A DNA stretch of 64,000 bases, taken from positions 106,113,912 through 106,177,911 of the forward strand of contig CM043963.1 of assembly GCA_014529385.2 (NCBI GenBank), written 5' to 3'. Below, piece by piece: positions 23,684-34,604 of the stretch (the stretch's first letter is position 1; every line of letters starts with the position of its first letter). Position numbers and translations under genes: made by a program. The notes under the pieces are model-generated. The model was not told the origin of the DNA and searched no databases. It was given only the letters and a program-made list of their open reading frames with translations. The stretch comes from Adiantum capillus-veneris. Its lineage: Eukaryota; Streptophyta; Polypodiopsida; Polypodiales; Pteridaceae.

Positions 23684-23830
23684 TGTTTACCGCGGGCCAT
23701 TACCGCAAAACAAGAGAGAGGAATTCAAAATGAGGAGAGAGAATCGTTTTGATGCAGAAGCGGCACTTTACCGCACATGTTACCGCGCAAATATCCGCGA
23801 TTATTGCCGCAAACATTACCGCTAAGACAG
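23684..23830. promoter_or_regulatory. Left subterminal repeat cluster (ATTACCGC type)
   Basis: Multiple copies of TTACCGC / TTGCCGC within 150 bp: TTTACCGCGGG, CATTACCGCAAA, TTTACCGCACA, GTTACCGCGC, ATTGCCGCAA, ATTACCGCTAAG. In CACTA elements such motifs bind the TNPA-type protein and help synapsis of the ends. Confidence 0.8.
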
Positions 23831-24062
23831 GCTGGACCCCCTTCCCCCTCCCTCTCCCGCGGGTTTCCATTTAAATCCAATACAACTCCTACACTCTCCA
23901 GAATGCTTGCTCACTTCACTTAATCTCTCTTTCACTCTAAAAATTCTATACATAAATCATTGAACTCACAACAAAACCATTACAAATACTATTCATAAGC
24001 ACATAACGAAACATTTGCAAATTAATCATATACTACACCAAGTGAAAGAATGGAGAGTTTTT

Positions 24063-27000
24063 TTAATTCTCATCTTGTATAAGATCTCTACAAGCACTAG
24101 GATCCATATTTAGACCCATAGTATTCAAATCAATAAACAAATTTAGAGATTCTTCCTCCTCTCCATCACCTCCTGTAGAATCATCATCGCTTTCTCCCTC
24201 TTCCTCCTCCTCGAGATGACTATTTGCAAGGCTTGGCTGACCTTCTTCAACTTCTACTACATCTTCCTCTGCATCTTGTGGTGATGGTATGATGGGATCA
24301 ATTACTGGCTCAATGTTCGTCTCTGCAAAGATAGATCTACCCCGCGGCGTGACTGGAATGACATACCAAAGTCTTCTTTGAAATATACATGGCACATAAA
24401 AGACCTGTACGTCACACACTAAGAATAAGTTGATATACATAACTTAAATTTTTAATTTAAGTTAATTGCACATAGCCTAAATTACCTGCTCGCAACTACT
24501 AGGATACACCAAGTTGTCAGTTTTTCCCCAATGGAATTGGGTGGAATCCACCATAATGAGCCCATTTTCATGTCTTTTGACCTCACCCACAAACCATCGA
24601 CACTCAAAGAGGATTTTGTGAAAAGATCTGAAATCCACTTTGATTATTCTCTCTATAGTACCACAATATCTGACCTCATCTGTTGTTGTGTCAAAGTTTC
24701 CCATCACGCCACAATCATTAGTGGTCCGACGCTCATCTATCTTGCGGGTGCGAAAATGTCGGCCTTCGGACCAAATGGAGTTGAAAATGAGACCCTACAA
24801 TCACAATGCATAAGAGGGTACATCGCATTTCATTGAGTGATTTGCATACATGTATACATAACATATACACACTCACCTTGCACAAGCATCCTCGCGCATA
24901 CTCCCATTCTTTAGGGCTTATTTGTTCTCCTTGTGCTTTGGCATTGGTCATGGCATTATGGATCCACTCTACTTGAATCAAGTCAGGATATTTTGCAAGC
25001 TCTTTAGGAAAAGGAGGTGCACGTCTACCTCCATGGGACCTCTTCCATGCATCTCTATCCCTTTCTCTAGCTGTGCGGGCTTCCAAGTACATATTGACCC
25101 ATTTGGTCATGATAGTGGCATTGAGTAAAGAGTAGTTGTTGACTATGGCATGAAACTCTCTATCCATGACCAAGAGTGAGCCTTTTCCACTGGGAATGGT
25201 TGAGTGCTTCCTAGGATCCTCTTCTTCACTCCACAGACGAGGCAATGATGGACCCACTGTGATGAGATACTGTGAGACATACACAAATGCCTCTTGCACC
25301 ACCCAACCTTCTGCCATGCTCGCCTGAAAACATTAAAACCACATATTTTTATTAGTAACTCCATAGCGTTTAGATGCTATCTATATAGTATTTATTTTGC
25401 ATACCTCCGGTTGTGACCTCAATCTAACAAAATCCTTTAAAGTCTTTAAGAATCTCTCCAAGAAGAACATCCATCTAGAGTGAACCACCCCACAAATGGA
25501 AATCTCCTCGACAAGGTGAAGCAATAGGTGTATTTGGCTAACAAGGATTGTACGTGGGAATGCATCCTCAATAGCACACATTGTCTCTATTGCTAGCTGA
25601 TGGGCTACTGGTATGGCTTCTACTTCTATCTCCTTGGAGCTCACAAATCTACAGGGCAAACGTTATATAGTAGATGAAAAAAAATTCCAAAGTTCATGCA
25701 TGCACAACATGATATAGTACTTGAAAAAAACCCATTACCTCACAATCTCACCCACTTTGAATATTGCAGCCTTCACCTTAGTGTCCCCATAACCACTAAT
25801 AGTTATGGGAAGTACAAACTACAAGCAATAAAACATCTTAGTGAATGTCAACCTATATATAAGGACACATAGACACCACAAATTGTTCTACTCTTACCTG
25901 AAGGATTTTATGCCAATCATGGGATTTCAATCCATACAATTGAGTGGAGCCACCCTTTTTGGTTTTTGTGAAAGCACCTTTGAGTGACTGCATATATCCC
26001 GTTGGAGTTCTAATGGATGCAATAACTTGCTTTGTCCGCTCTTGGTCTGCCTTTGACATTATCCACAGTGCTTTTGGGAGAATCATCTTTCCCCGCTCCC
26101 CCATGCGGGGTGTGGCTGAAGGGGGGAGACGTCTAATGGCTCTTAAATCTTCCCTAGCACCCAATGAATCCTTCTTGCCAATTATGTGATCCCATATAGC
26201 TTGCCCAACATTTTTGAATACATGCATAGGGTCCAATAAGTGCTGAATTTTCAACGAATCCCAATAGGGGAGCAACAAGAAGATTGAGTACCTCGACATA
26301 TCCTTTGGCAACCCATTGGGAGGCGGTGAGGTACCATGATGCTCCTCCCAATGCTTCGCCCACTCAGCCATGTTCCAATGAAACGGTTGCACTCCATTGA
26401 TAGGGGGAGCATATCTACGATGTGAAGGAGGTAGGAAGCGATGGTTGTTGGGATAGATCACCTTCCCAAGAAGAGGAGGTCTCTTTGTCACAAGGGAAGG
26501 GCCACAAGTGGGACACGCACTATGTCCAGATGTTGCCAATCCTGCCAAGAGGTAAACAAACGTTACACATGAGACGATAAACCTAAAGCAAAGAGTACAA
26601 TTAACACGTGCATACTTACCAGATACCTCTCCAAATCCTGGGTAATCATGCATGGTCCACATGAGGATGCACTTGATGACGGCATTGCGGTCTCGTGGTG
26701 GCCATGAAATGTCAATGACATCTATGCCTCTCCATAGTTCTTGAAGCTCATCAATAAGAGGCTGTAGATATACATCCATGTTTTTTACCTTGTGCTTTCC
26801 TGGAATGAGAAGTGATAGTAAAATGTTTCCCTTTCTTGTTGCCTCCCAAGGCGGAATATTGTAGTTTACAACAACCACCAGCAGTCACCACTTTGCGGGC
26901 TTTTCGTCTATTCTTTGGCGTGTGATTGCCAGCTGGCAGCATCTTTCCTAGCAACCTATCACAAGAAGAAAGTACATTAGAAGCTAATTTATGCACTCCA

Positions 27001-27517
27001 CAAGCATCCTTCACAATCTGTAAACATACCTCAAAAGTGCGTCGACACTAGCATTGCTCCATCCAAACATCGCCTGAAGGTTAAGGACTTCGAGAGAAGC
27101 CCTTAAAATGGAATAAGAGCATCTATCATATAGTGCGGTGTGTGCCGAATTGAGTAGCTCACTCCTCGTTCGCTCGGAAGCTTCTTCGCATGCACACTCT
27201 GGTTCATGCTCCTCCTCTCGTGCAAAGAGATCCTCAACGATTCTATGCAAATGGTCGTCTTCTGCATCCACATAAGGAGATGGGATGTGGTCACTCGGAT
27301 AAGAGGGAGCAGTAGTACTTGGCTGATTTGATGTGCTTCTTCCCTCTCTAATGGATTCCTGGCGCATGCGCTCTTCCACCCTCCTTTCCCCTCCTCCACC
27401 AACCACACGCCAATGTGGGGTGACGTCAATAGCCGCAAAAATTTGCGGATCGTTTATTTCCATCCGTGCACGCTTGCGAGGATCGTCCCATAGTCCATAA
27501 TCTTCTACATGGCTCAA
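24063..27517 (-). pseudogene. TNP2-type CACTA transposase, eight exons, internally deleted
   Basis: Exons inferred from splice sites and family matches (minus strand): 27517-27030, 26955-26620, 26541-25898, 25818-25739, 25648-25405, 25323-24877, 24794-24486 and 24404-24063. Introns carry GT...AG ends. Exon 1 ends in the TNP2 N-terminal block (LNLQAMFGWSNASVDALL), and exon 2 continues it (LLGKMLPAGN). Exons 2-3 hold the transposase_21 block (ILLSLLIPG, NMDVYLQPLIDELQELW, WTMHDYPGFGEVSG, GLATSGHSACPTC, HLLDPMHVFKNV). Exons 5-6 match DUF4218 (VVHSRWMFFLERFLKTLKDF) and exon 7 DUF4216. The tail is acidic. About 200 residues expected between the exon 2 start and VNYNIPPW are missing, with a frame change near 26870. 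That segment normally includes the first catalytic region, so this protein should be inactive. The exact start codon is uncertain. Confidence 0.88.
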
Positions 27518-27865
27518 GCATATCCGTCGAAGTCAAGCAATGGCTCATTTGCACCGCACGCATGGGCATGGTAATCGCTCGGCCAACCACCGTGATCTAT
27601 ACGGTTCAGTGGATGGGCCAAAATCATCCCAAGCAACCTACATTAATAAATTACATACACTAATTAAAATCAAATTACCAAAGAATGTTAATAAAATATC
27701 ATTAAAAAGTAAAAATTAACCATTTAGGTAAAAATGTCAATTTCAAAGTACTAGAAATACTTTCATTTTATATATATTTTATAGAAAACATAGTACCAAT
27801 AGATTGTGAGGATCAATAGTAATAATGTCAGAACGTGGCCATCTGTTTATTTGGCCCGAATTTGC

Positions 27866-27935
27866 ACCGCGGTAATATATGCGGTAATGTTTGCGGTAAG
27901 AGACGCGGTAATGCTCGCGGTAATAGCAGCAAAAA
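27866..27935. promoter_or_regulatory. Central GCGGTAA repeat cluster in the divergent promoter
   Basis: Five closely spaced copies (GCGGTAATATAT, GCGGTAATGTTT, GCGGTAAGAGAC, GCGGTAATGCTC, GCGGTAATAGC) lie between the starts of the two divergent genes. The motif equals that of the subterminal clusters, so the same protein could bind the ends and control both promoters. This is inference from motif identity and position. Confidence 0.7.
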
Positions 27936-27965
27936 ATCAAATTTCAAATTTTTTAATAAATAGGG

Positions 27966-28009
27966 GCACCCGCGTGCCCCGCGAAGTTCAAAGCGGGGCA
28001 CTTCGAATT
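27966..28009. repeat. GC-rich imperfect palindrome
   Basis: CACCCGCGTGCCCCGCGAAG is followed by GTTCAAAGCGGGGCACTTCG, so CGTGCCCCGC...GCGGGGCAC can form a stem. It lies directly downstream of the central GCGGTAA cluster, at or near the start of the plus-strand transcript. It could act in transcription or as a hairpin in the leader. Confidence 0.6.
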
Positions 28010-28176
28010 TCATCGTCTTCTCCACAGAAGCCGAGAGCGCGAACCTCACAACCTTGAGCTCTACCTCCATCTCTACTCTTCTACTCTCCATCATCTCTAC
28101 TCTTCCACTCTCCTACCCTCTCCCAACAAGCGCTTCAATTCCATGTAAGTTTTGTTGTTATGTTTTTTTATTTTTT

Positions 28177-28267
28177 CACACGCATACACACACATGCATA
28201 CACACACACGCATACACACATGCATACACTCATACACACGCATGCACACACATGCATACACACACAC
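28177..28267. repeat. (CACACGCATA)n-like microsatellite
   Basis: CA-rich tract with interspersed GCATA units at the start of the proposed first intron. Leads directly into the palindrome array. Confidence 0.9.
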
Positions 28268-29890
28268 TAATTAGTACATGTGTACGTTCTTTACACACTA
28301 ATTAGTGCATGTGCACGTTCTTTACACACTAATTAGTGCATGTGTACGTTCTTTACACACTAATTAGTGTGTGCATTATTCTAATGCACACACTAATTAG
28401 TGTAAGTAAAGACACACCAAAACTTAAATTTGTTAATTATTAGTTACTTGGAAAATCTAAACTTGTTAGATTTTATTACTTGCATAACCTAATATGTTAA
28501 ATTTGGGATTGGCCATGCACACACTAATTAGTGTGTGTTAACACACACTAATTAGTGTGTGATTAGTGTGTGAATTGACCAATGTGATTGGTCAATGCAC
28601 ACACTAATTAGTGTGTTATTAGTGTGTGCATTGACCAATGTGATTGGTCAATGCACACACTAAATAGTGTGTTATTAGTGTGTGCATTGGCCAATGTGAT
28701 TGGTCAATGCACACACTAATTAGTGCTCATTAACACACACTAATTTGTGTGTGATTAGTGTGTGCATTGACCAATGTGATTGGTCAATGCACACACTAAT
28801 TAGTGTGTTATTAGTGTGTGCATTGGCCAATGTGATTGGTCAATGCACACACTAATTAGTGTGTTATTAGTGTGTGCATTGGCCAATGGGGTTGGCCAAT
28901 GCACACACTAATTAGTGTGTGATTAGTGTGTGCATTGACCAATGTGATTGGTCAATGTACACACTAATTAGTGTGTTATTAGTGTGTGCATTGGCCAATG
29001 TGATTGGCCAATGCACACACTAATTAGTGCTCATTAACACACACTAATTTTTGTGTGATTAGTGTGTGCATTGACCAATGTGATTGGTCAATGCACACAC
29101 TAATTAGTGTGCTATTAGTGTGTGCATTGGCCAATGTGATTGGTCAATGCACACATTAATTAGTTTTGGATTAGTGTGTGCATTGGTCAATTGGATTGGC
29201 CAATACACACATTATTTAGTGTATGTGATTAGTGTGTGCATTGGCCAATGTGATTGTCAATACACACACAATTTAGTGTGTGATTAGTGTGTGATTAGTC
29301 CAATTACACAAGCCAATGCACACACTAATTAGTGTATGTTAAAACACACTAATTAGTGTGTGCACAAGCCAATTACACAAGCCAATGCACACACTAATTA
29401 GTGTATGTTAACACACCCTAATTAGTGTGTGCACAAGCCAATTACACAAGCCAATGCACACACTAATTAGTGTATGTTAACACACACTAATTAGTGTGTG
29501 CACAATCCAATTAAACAAGTCAATTATTCACGCCAATGCATACACTAATTAGTGTGTGCACAAACTAATGCACACACTAATTAGTGTGTTTTAACACACT
29601 AATTAGTGTGTGCACAATCTAATGCACACACTAATTAGTGTATGTTAAAACACACTAATTAGTGTGTGCACAAGCCAATGCACACACTAATTAGTGTGTG
29701 TTAACACACACTAATTAGTGTGTGCACAAGCCAATTACACAAGCCAATGCACACACTAATTAGTGTGTGTTAACACACACTAATTAGTGTGTGCACAAGC
29801 CAATTACACAAGCCAATGCACACACTAATTAGAGTATGTTAACACACACTAATTAGTGTATGTTAACACACACTAATTAGTGTGTGCACA
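28262..29890. repeat. Palindrome array ACACACTAATTAGTGTGT, about 33 cores
   Basis: By hand count about 33 copies of the 8 bp palindrome CTAATTAG, mostly extended to ACACACTAATTAGTGTGT, fill 1.6 kb. Two higher-order forms are seen. In the left half the palindrome alternates with TTGACCAATGTGATTGGTCAA, itself a palindrome around CCAAT/ATTGG. In the right half it alternates with CACAAGCCAATTACACAAGC and GTGTTAACACAC. Each unit could extrude a cruciform or fold as RNA. The array lies in the proposed first intron of the TNPA-like gene, between the divergent promoter and the first coding exon. CTAATTAG also contains the homeodomain-type core TAATTA. A regulatory role is inference. Confidence 0.95.
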
Positions 29891-30295
29891 AGACAATTAA
29901 ACAAGCCAACACTAAAACTCACACTAATTATGTTAAATTAAAAAACAATCAACACAAAAATAGAAACATACCTCCATGATTAAGTCGTAGGTGACGTATT
30001 AGGCCCGAATGACCATCCAAGTGATCACGCAATCGATCACACTAATCATAAACACAATAATCTCTTATTAGTCAATACACACACTAATATCTTATTAGCA
30101 CTCGAGGCTTTGCAAGACTCTTTTATAGGTTGTAGACACACATTGGATTCTTTCCACATTGGATTCTTTCAACATTGGATACTATAGAGAATCCAATGTT
30201 AAAAAATTCAATGTTTGAAAAAAATCAATGTGTAAATTTTTAATCATATATTCAAATTTTATACCCTAGTTTAATCTTTGTCGTGATAAATGCAG
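29891..30295. other. Intron remainder before the TNPA-like coding exon
   Basis: AT-rich sequence with a few repeats of CATTGGATTCTTTC around 30140-30180, ending in the acceptor ATAAATGCAG at 30286-30295. No coding signal. Confidence 0.5.
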
Positions 30296-32107
30296 ACCAT
30301 GTCTTCTTCTTCCACACCACGCTTTCGCAGCATTGAGGATTTCATGGCAGACGGGATGTCATATCCCGACCCTCTCTCTGCCCATCATTCACAGCCGTCG
30401 CCTCAGCAGTCATCATCAGGGTTCGGCTGGTTTTGGGACGCTCTAGGTGGGTCCACTGCCGTACCTGTGACCGATCCAGATGTAGAGAGGGCATTGCGTC
30501 TTTGGGCTGAGTGGTTAGGTTCACAGCAGACCCTTACACAGCGCTATTCACCGGCGCAGCTAGCAGCTTTTGGATTATCAGAGGTCTCTACTCCAACTGG
30601 TGGCACTCCATACCTGCAGAGTTTTCCAGCTACAGCTCCAGGTTCAACTTTTCCTTTACAGAGTCCAACGCCCCAGGGTCCGACGCCGTTGGGTGCGACG
30701 CCACAGGGTCCGACGCCACGGGCGTCCACCTATCCATCACCTATCCCACCTTCTGTCCTATATTCATGTCGGCGCTCTTCTGGCAGTCAACGTTAGGGCA
30801 GCTCGCGCGCTAGCACCGGTCGATCTCCACGAGGGAGCGGAGCTAGTTGTTGTTTGGGGGGGGGGGGGGAAGTACTACAGATTCTCCTCCATAGTCACTG
30901 CTCCCTGCTCCAGCAGAAGATGAGGACCATGACATGCCTTCACTAGATGCTCGCGGGTTATACTACCAGGTTCATAGAGGAGGTATGGTGGATCTCGGGA
31001 CAGCACAGGGCAGGAGATTCCGCACACACGTCAACCAATTAATCCACTCCACATATATCAATTGTTTTCTCAAATTTGATCAGCAAGATCCCTACAACCT
31101 CACATATATAGAGACAACCATGCACATGCGTTTCCCCAACCTTGAGGGGCAACAATTCTCAAGGCAATGGTTGCAAGAGCATGTCAAAACATTTCTGAAG
31201 AACAAAAAATCTAGTGTGAGGAGAGCGGCAAAGAAGACAATGGAGTCTCCAGAGCATAGCTATCGGCCAGGAAATGTCCATGATGTGGAGTGGGAGACCG
31301 CTATGGGCGAGAAAGAGGACGAAAGGGCAACCGGCGCGAGGATGTATACGCGTCAAGTTGAGGCCAGATCCCATCAAACTCCTACGCATTATGGTTCAGG
31401 AGGAAAAACGGCTTGGAAAGACAAATATGTAAGTAAAAATATTAGTTTTATTGTAAAAAATCTAATGTTTTTCATTTAATTAATTGGTTGCTATTTTTTG
31501 TCAGTATAACATTACCATGAGTCGCCCGACCAGAGAAGTGCAGAGATATAGAGAGAACCATACCGAGTATCAAACTTGGTGTTGGTTGTTTGAAAATCAA
31601 ATGATCTCTCGAGAGGAGTTCGAAAATGCGTGCAGAAGTCTGCAACATGTAAGTTTAATCTTATCTAAATAATCAAATTGTTGATTTTATATCAAATATT
31701 AAATAACAAAGTGTTAATTGTTTCTTTTTTATGGTTTTGCAGAGTCAAGGAGTTCCACGTGAAATGCCGCCAACTCCCCCATGAGCATCCTCTATTTTGT
31801 ATACGCGGGCCCCGTTTGCCCTATCCCACATGACCATACTCTATTTTGTACACACGGGCTTTTTTTGCTCTTTATGTAAATGCAATACCTATCATTTTTT
31901 GGCTCAATACCTCCCCCAATTGTAATTCCACTTATGTAAATGAAATTATCAATCTTTTTTTGGCTCAATGTATTGTCCAATTGTGATATTTTTTTGTAAT
32001 TAATAATAATTTTGTAAAATAACTAAAATAAATAAAAAAATAGATGACCTTTTGGATGTTCCTGCAAAGGACAATCCAAACGGTCATCTATTTTTTTATA
32101 ATAAATC

Positions 32108-32317
32108 CCTTCGCGGTAATGCTCGCGATAAGCCTGACGTGGTAATATGTGCGGGTACTGTTGCATCAAAGCACGCGGTAATATTTGCGGAAATATTGCC
32201 GCATCAGTTACCGCTAGACCATTACCGCCAGCTTTGCCGCAGTATTTTCCGCGTACGGGAATTTTTATATTTCAAGTTTGTTTGTTTTTTTGCGGTAATG
32301 TGAGCGATAATACCGCG
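32108..32317. promoter_or_regulatory. Right subterminal repeat cluster (GCGGTAAT type)
   Basis: Contains CGCGGTAATGCTCGCGATAA, CGCGGTAATATTTGCGG, GTTACCGCTAG, ATTACCGCCAG and TGCGGTAATGTGAGCG, in both orientations. It is the counterpart of the left cluster. Confidence 0.8.
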
Positions 32318-32334
32318 CATATGTTATAGTGGAT
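32318..32334 (-). repeat. CACTA right terminus with GAT target duplication
   Basis: CATATGTTATAGTG ends at 32331 and is followed by GAT at 32332-32334, matching the left duplication. Confidence 0.88.
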
Positions 32335-32500
32335 GTCACATTGCATGATCCAATCTTTATATAATGGAATAATTTCAAACCATGACCTAGCATATGGATG
32401 ATAATCTGCTTTCAACTTGGTTCCAGTTCGCTTCTTGGCTTCTTGACGCTAGGACTGTAACCTTGTAGGCCTTGAGAAGTTCATATTGACATCTACTATG
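32335..32500 (-). pseudogene. Helitron protein, upstream part severed by CACTA insertion
   Basis: The minus strand just right of the CACTA element encodes EAKKRTGTKLKADYHPYARS followed by WFEIIPLYKDWIMQCDI in one frame. Taken across the 3 bp duplication it abuts the minus-strand frame left of the element (ELCLSCAMENLMYKDKRGRE). The join is inferred from position and strand. The start codon was not identified. Confidence 0.5.
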
Positions 32501-32789
32501 GGAGAAACGAGGACAAATATAGTATGGCATCAACTTTCTAGGTCTAAAGTAAAGATGCACAAAGTGCAGTTACAAATGCAATATACTACATGTGTTTACT
32601 ACTCAAAGAGTTGTATGTATAGTTAACATATATAGATGTTGGTCGACATCGACTGTATAGTTTTGAAATCATCATGCAAGTAAAGCAAACTGAAGGAAGC
32701 AAGGTACAAAATTCTAAAACAAGCAAATTGATAAAGCATCAATGGATTGCAATTTGAAATGAAGTGCTTTACTGACTTGAAATGTTGTA

Positions 32790-33180
32790 CAGATGTTTTT
32801 GGATTGTCCAAGCTACACGCCGATCTTTGACTCAAGCTACAAAAAAGGAATGTGAATAGCTAAACATTTCATCCTACAATGAAGCACCATAAATTGAAGA
32901 TGCTAAGTATACAGTGCACGGCATGCAGAAGTTCCATACAAAAGTATGGTGGAGAGGTTGCACCGTGGTCTCTCCGAAAATTATAAGAAACGGAAGCCGT
33001 GCCCTGCCCTGTAGCGTATATGTGTTGCACCAAGCAAACACACAGTCATGGGAGTTCGATGGAGATAACAAACCTTGCAGTGTAGTCCAGTTGGAGTTAC
33101 GCATGTGCAATTGAAATGTCCAGTGTTGTGAGATATGTTCTCCTTGCCAGACACAAAATACGCATTAGGATAAATACAAG
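32790..33180 (-). repeat. Inverted repeat, right arm, with exon-like ORF
   Basis: The minus strand matches the plus strand at 18831-19210. It contains a short open frame starting MHMRNSNWTTLQGLLSPSNS and including FLIIFGETTVQPLHHTFVW, which is broken in the left arm. It lies just upstream of the Helitron Rep N-terminal region on the same strand, so it could belong to the Helitron 5' region or to a captured gene. Protein not recognised. Confidence 0.55.
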
Positions 33181-34533
33181 GCATGTAGCATATTGATTAA
33201 GCTTAAAGAGAAATAGATTTAACTTTATTGCGAGTATATGTTCTTCCTGCAAGATATTTCGTCTTTGTTTGTTACTCTTAAGAGTTGAAGATGAAAAACT
33301 ACTTTTCTTTTCCGAGTTGATGTAGAATAAGTTCTCAAGGGAGAGTTTTGAAATCGTTGGCTGACATGGGGACTAGCAACCTGACCAAAATCTTGTTTAG
33401 GGATGATGCCCTCATGTCTAGGAGATAACCAAACCCCACTAACATTCCTGAATGGAAAGGGTTTCAGAGGAATGGGTTGGGTAAGTGCAAAGTATTTATA
33501 AAACCACAATTGGATCCCATGCCCTTGCTTACAACTCCTTGTTTAAGAGCTTTGTGAATATATGCATATACTTTGTCCCTATAATTTGTGTATTTTTTTA
33601 TTTTTCCAGGAATCTTATGATTCCTTGCTTACAACTAACGTTCACATGCGACCCACATTCTCAACACAGCTTATTGTATTTGACTGACAAGAAATGGTTT
33701 CATCTTTCACAAGCCATAGATAACATAAAACCCTTGAAAATCACTCACAAGGAAAAACAAGACAATGTCATTGTTTGACCCATCGGCATATTGGAATCGG
33801 CCTTCTTTTGAATAGGCCAGATTCTTCCTCGTCTAGTTCAACTTTTGAAACTGCACGTGTTGCTAGAGATGTTCTTACTTCACTCTCTGCCCCTTTGTTT
33901 AAACACCCCCCCCATGATGGAGAGTATCTTTTTCCTTTTGTTGTTTTCTCCTTGACTCCATATAACTATCTATCTACCTGTGTTTTTTGCTTCTTGGCTT
34001 GTAGGAGTTGAAGAGGTACATTCTTCCCTTTCCTTCTTTTTTCCCCTTTGCACATTTCTTGTCCTTGTCTGGTATCTTTGAATCCTCTTCTAGAGGTGAG
34101 TGCACTATGATATGAGTATGACGAGGAAGCAGGCATTTCAAGATTTGAAAAACCATATGTGAAGTATGTGAAAGTTGTAAACATCACAAGCCATGGCGCG
34201 GGTCTATTCTAGTGCTACTGAATAGAAGATGTCAGATTTCAATCGATGATCAATTGGCAGAATCTGGAATCGACTCACCAAACCTATTTCTTTTGAGAAC
34301 CAGCGAACTGGAACAGCCTACCTGTTGCTTTTGGGAACCTGCAAACTGGAATAGCCTATCCGAGTTGATTGTGAGGAACCTACAAACTGCAAACTGCTCG
34401 AGCTTCTGTACGTGGGAAGGTGCTGTACTTGAACGCCTACGAACTTCTTTGCTCTATGCAAAGGTGCATCGTATTTATTTACTTTGCTTTTTACAGTGAA
34501 AAGCTTGAAAAGCTTTTCTAGCGTGAAACGCTT
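33181..34533. other. No gene recognised
   Basis: Open frames here are short and give no domain. A Ser-rich stretch near 33.8 kb is compositional only. Confidence 0.45.
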
Positions 34534-34604
34534 CCAGTGACAAGCTGACATGTGGTGGCTTGTGCGATCAGATAAGCGGAAAAGAGCCTTTGGCTCACCA
34601 AGTA
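34534..34604 (-). repeat. ACTTGGTGAGCC repeat, inverted copy
   Basis: The minus strand reads TTACTTGGTGAGCCAAAGGC, then TCTTTTC, then GCACAAGCCACCACATGTC. This matches the order of motifs at 17703-17775 and 16774-16850. Flanking bases do not give an obvious target duplication with either plus-strand copy. Confidence 0.5.

Larger units (their letters stand above)
28010..31784 (+). pseudogene. TNPA-like second CACTA gene, four exons with a 2.15 kb first intron
   Basis: Proposed exons: a non-coding leader exon ending at 28144 (CCAT-GTAAGT); 30296-31428 with start at 30299 (ACCATGTC); 31505-31648; 31743-31784, ending PPTPP and a stop. All introns have GTAAGT donors and a (T)GCAG or GTCAG acceptor. 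The protein starts MSSSSTPRFRSIEDFMADG, has a Pro/Gln-rich linker, then a core with MVDLGTAQGRRFRTHVNQL, FPNLEGQQFSRQWLQEHV and SHQTPTHYGSGGKTAW, and ends in a helical acidic segment. THYGSGGK resembles the Transposase_24-type protein of the neighbouring CACTA fragment. Its likely role is DNA binding at subterminal repeats. A TAG at 30794, a 13-base G run near 30857-30869 with a frame change, and a TAG near 30892 break the frame. Confidence 0.72.
23666..32331. mobile_element. Complete CACTA (En/Spm) DNA transposon, 8666 bp
   Basis: The left end reads CACTATGAGAGATCG and the right end reads CATATGTTATAGTG (inverse CACTATAACATATG). The element is flanked by the 3 bp duplication GAT at 23663-23665 and 32332-32334, as this superfamily requires. 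Subterminal GCGGTAAT-type repeats lie at both ends. It carries a TNP2-type transposase on the minus strand and a second, TNPA-like gene on the plus strand, transcribed divergently from a central region near 27.6-28.1 kb. It sits inside the Helitron gene, so it is the younger insertion. The transposase lacks an internal segment and the second gene has stops, so this copy is probably non-autonomous. Confidence 0.93.

Noticed and set aside
28054-28305. Plus-strand frame starting MSSTSISTLLLS with His-Thr repeats
   Set aside because: Spans the proposed splice donor at 28145 and a CA-rich microsatellite; better explained as leader exon plus intron.
28262-29890. CRISPR array reading of the palindromic repeats
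   Set aside because: Repeats are contiguous palindromes without unique spacers, lie in plant nuclear-type DNA and no cas gene is near.
33775-34011. Ser-rich 78-residue frame as a possible hAT or regulatory protein
   Set aside because: No recognisable motif; low-complexity Ser run only.
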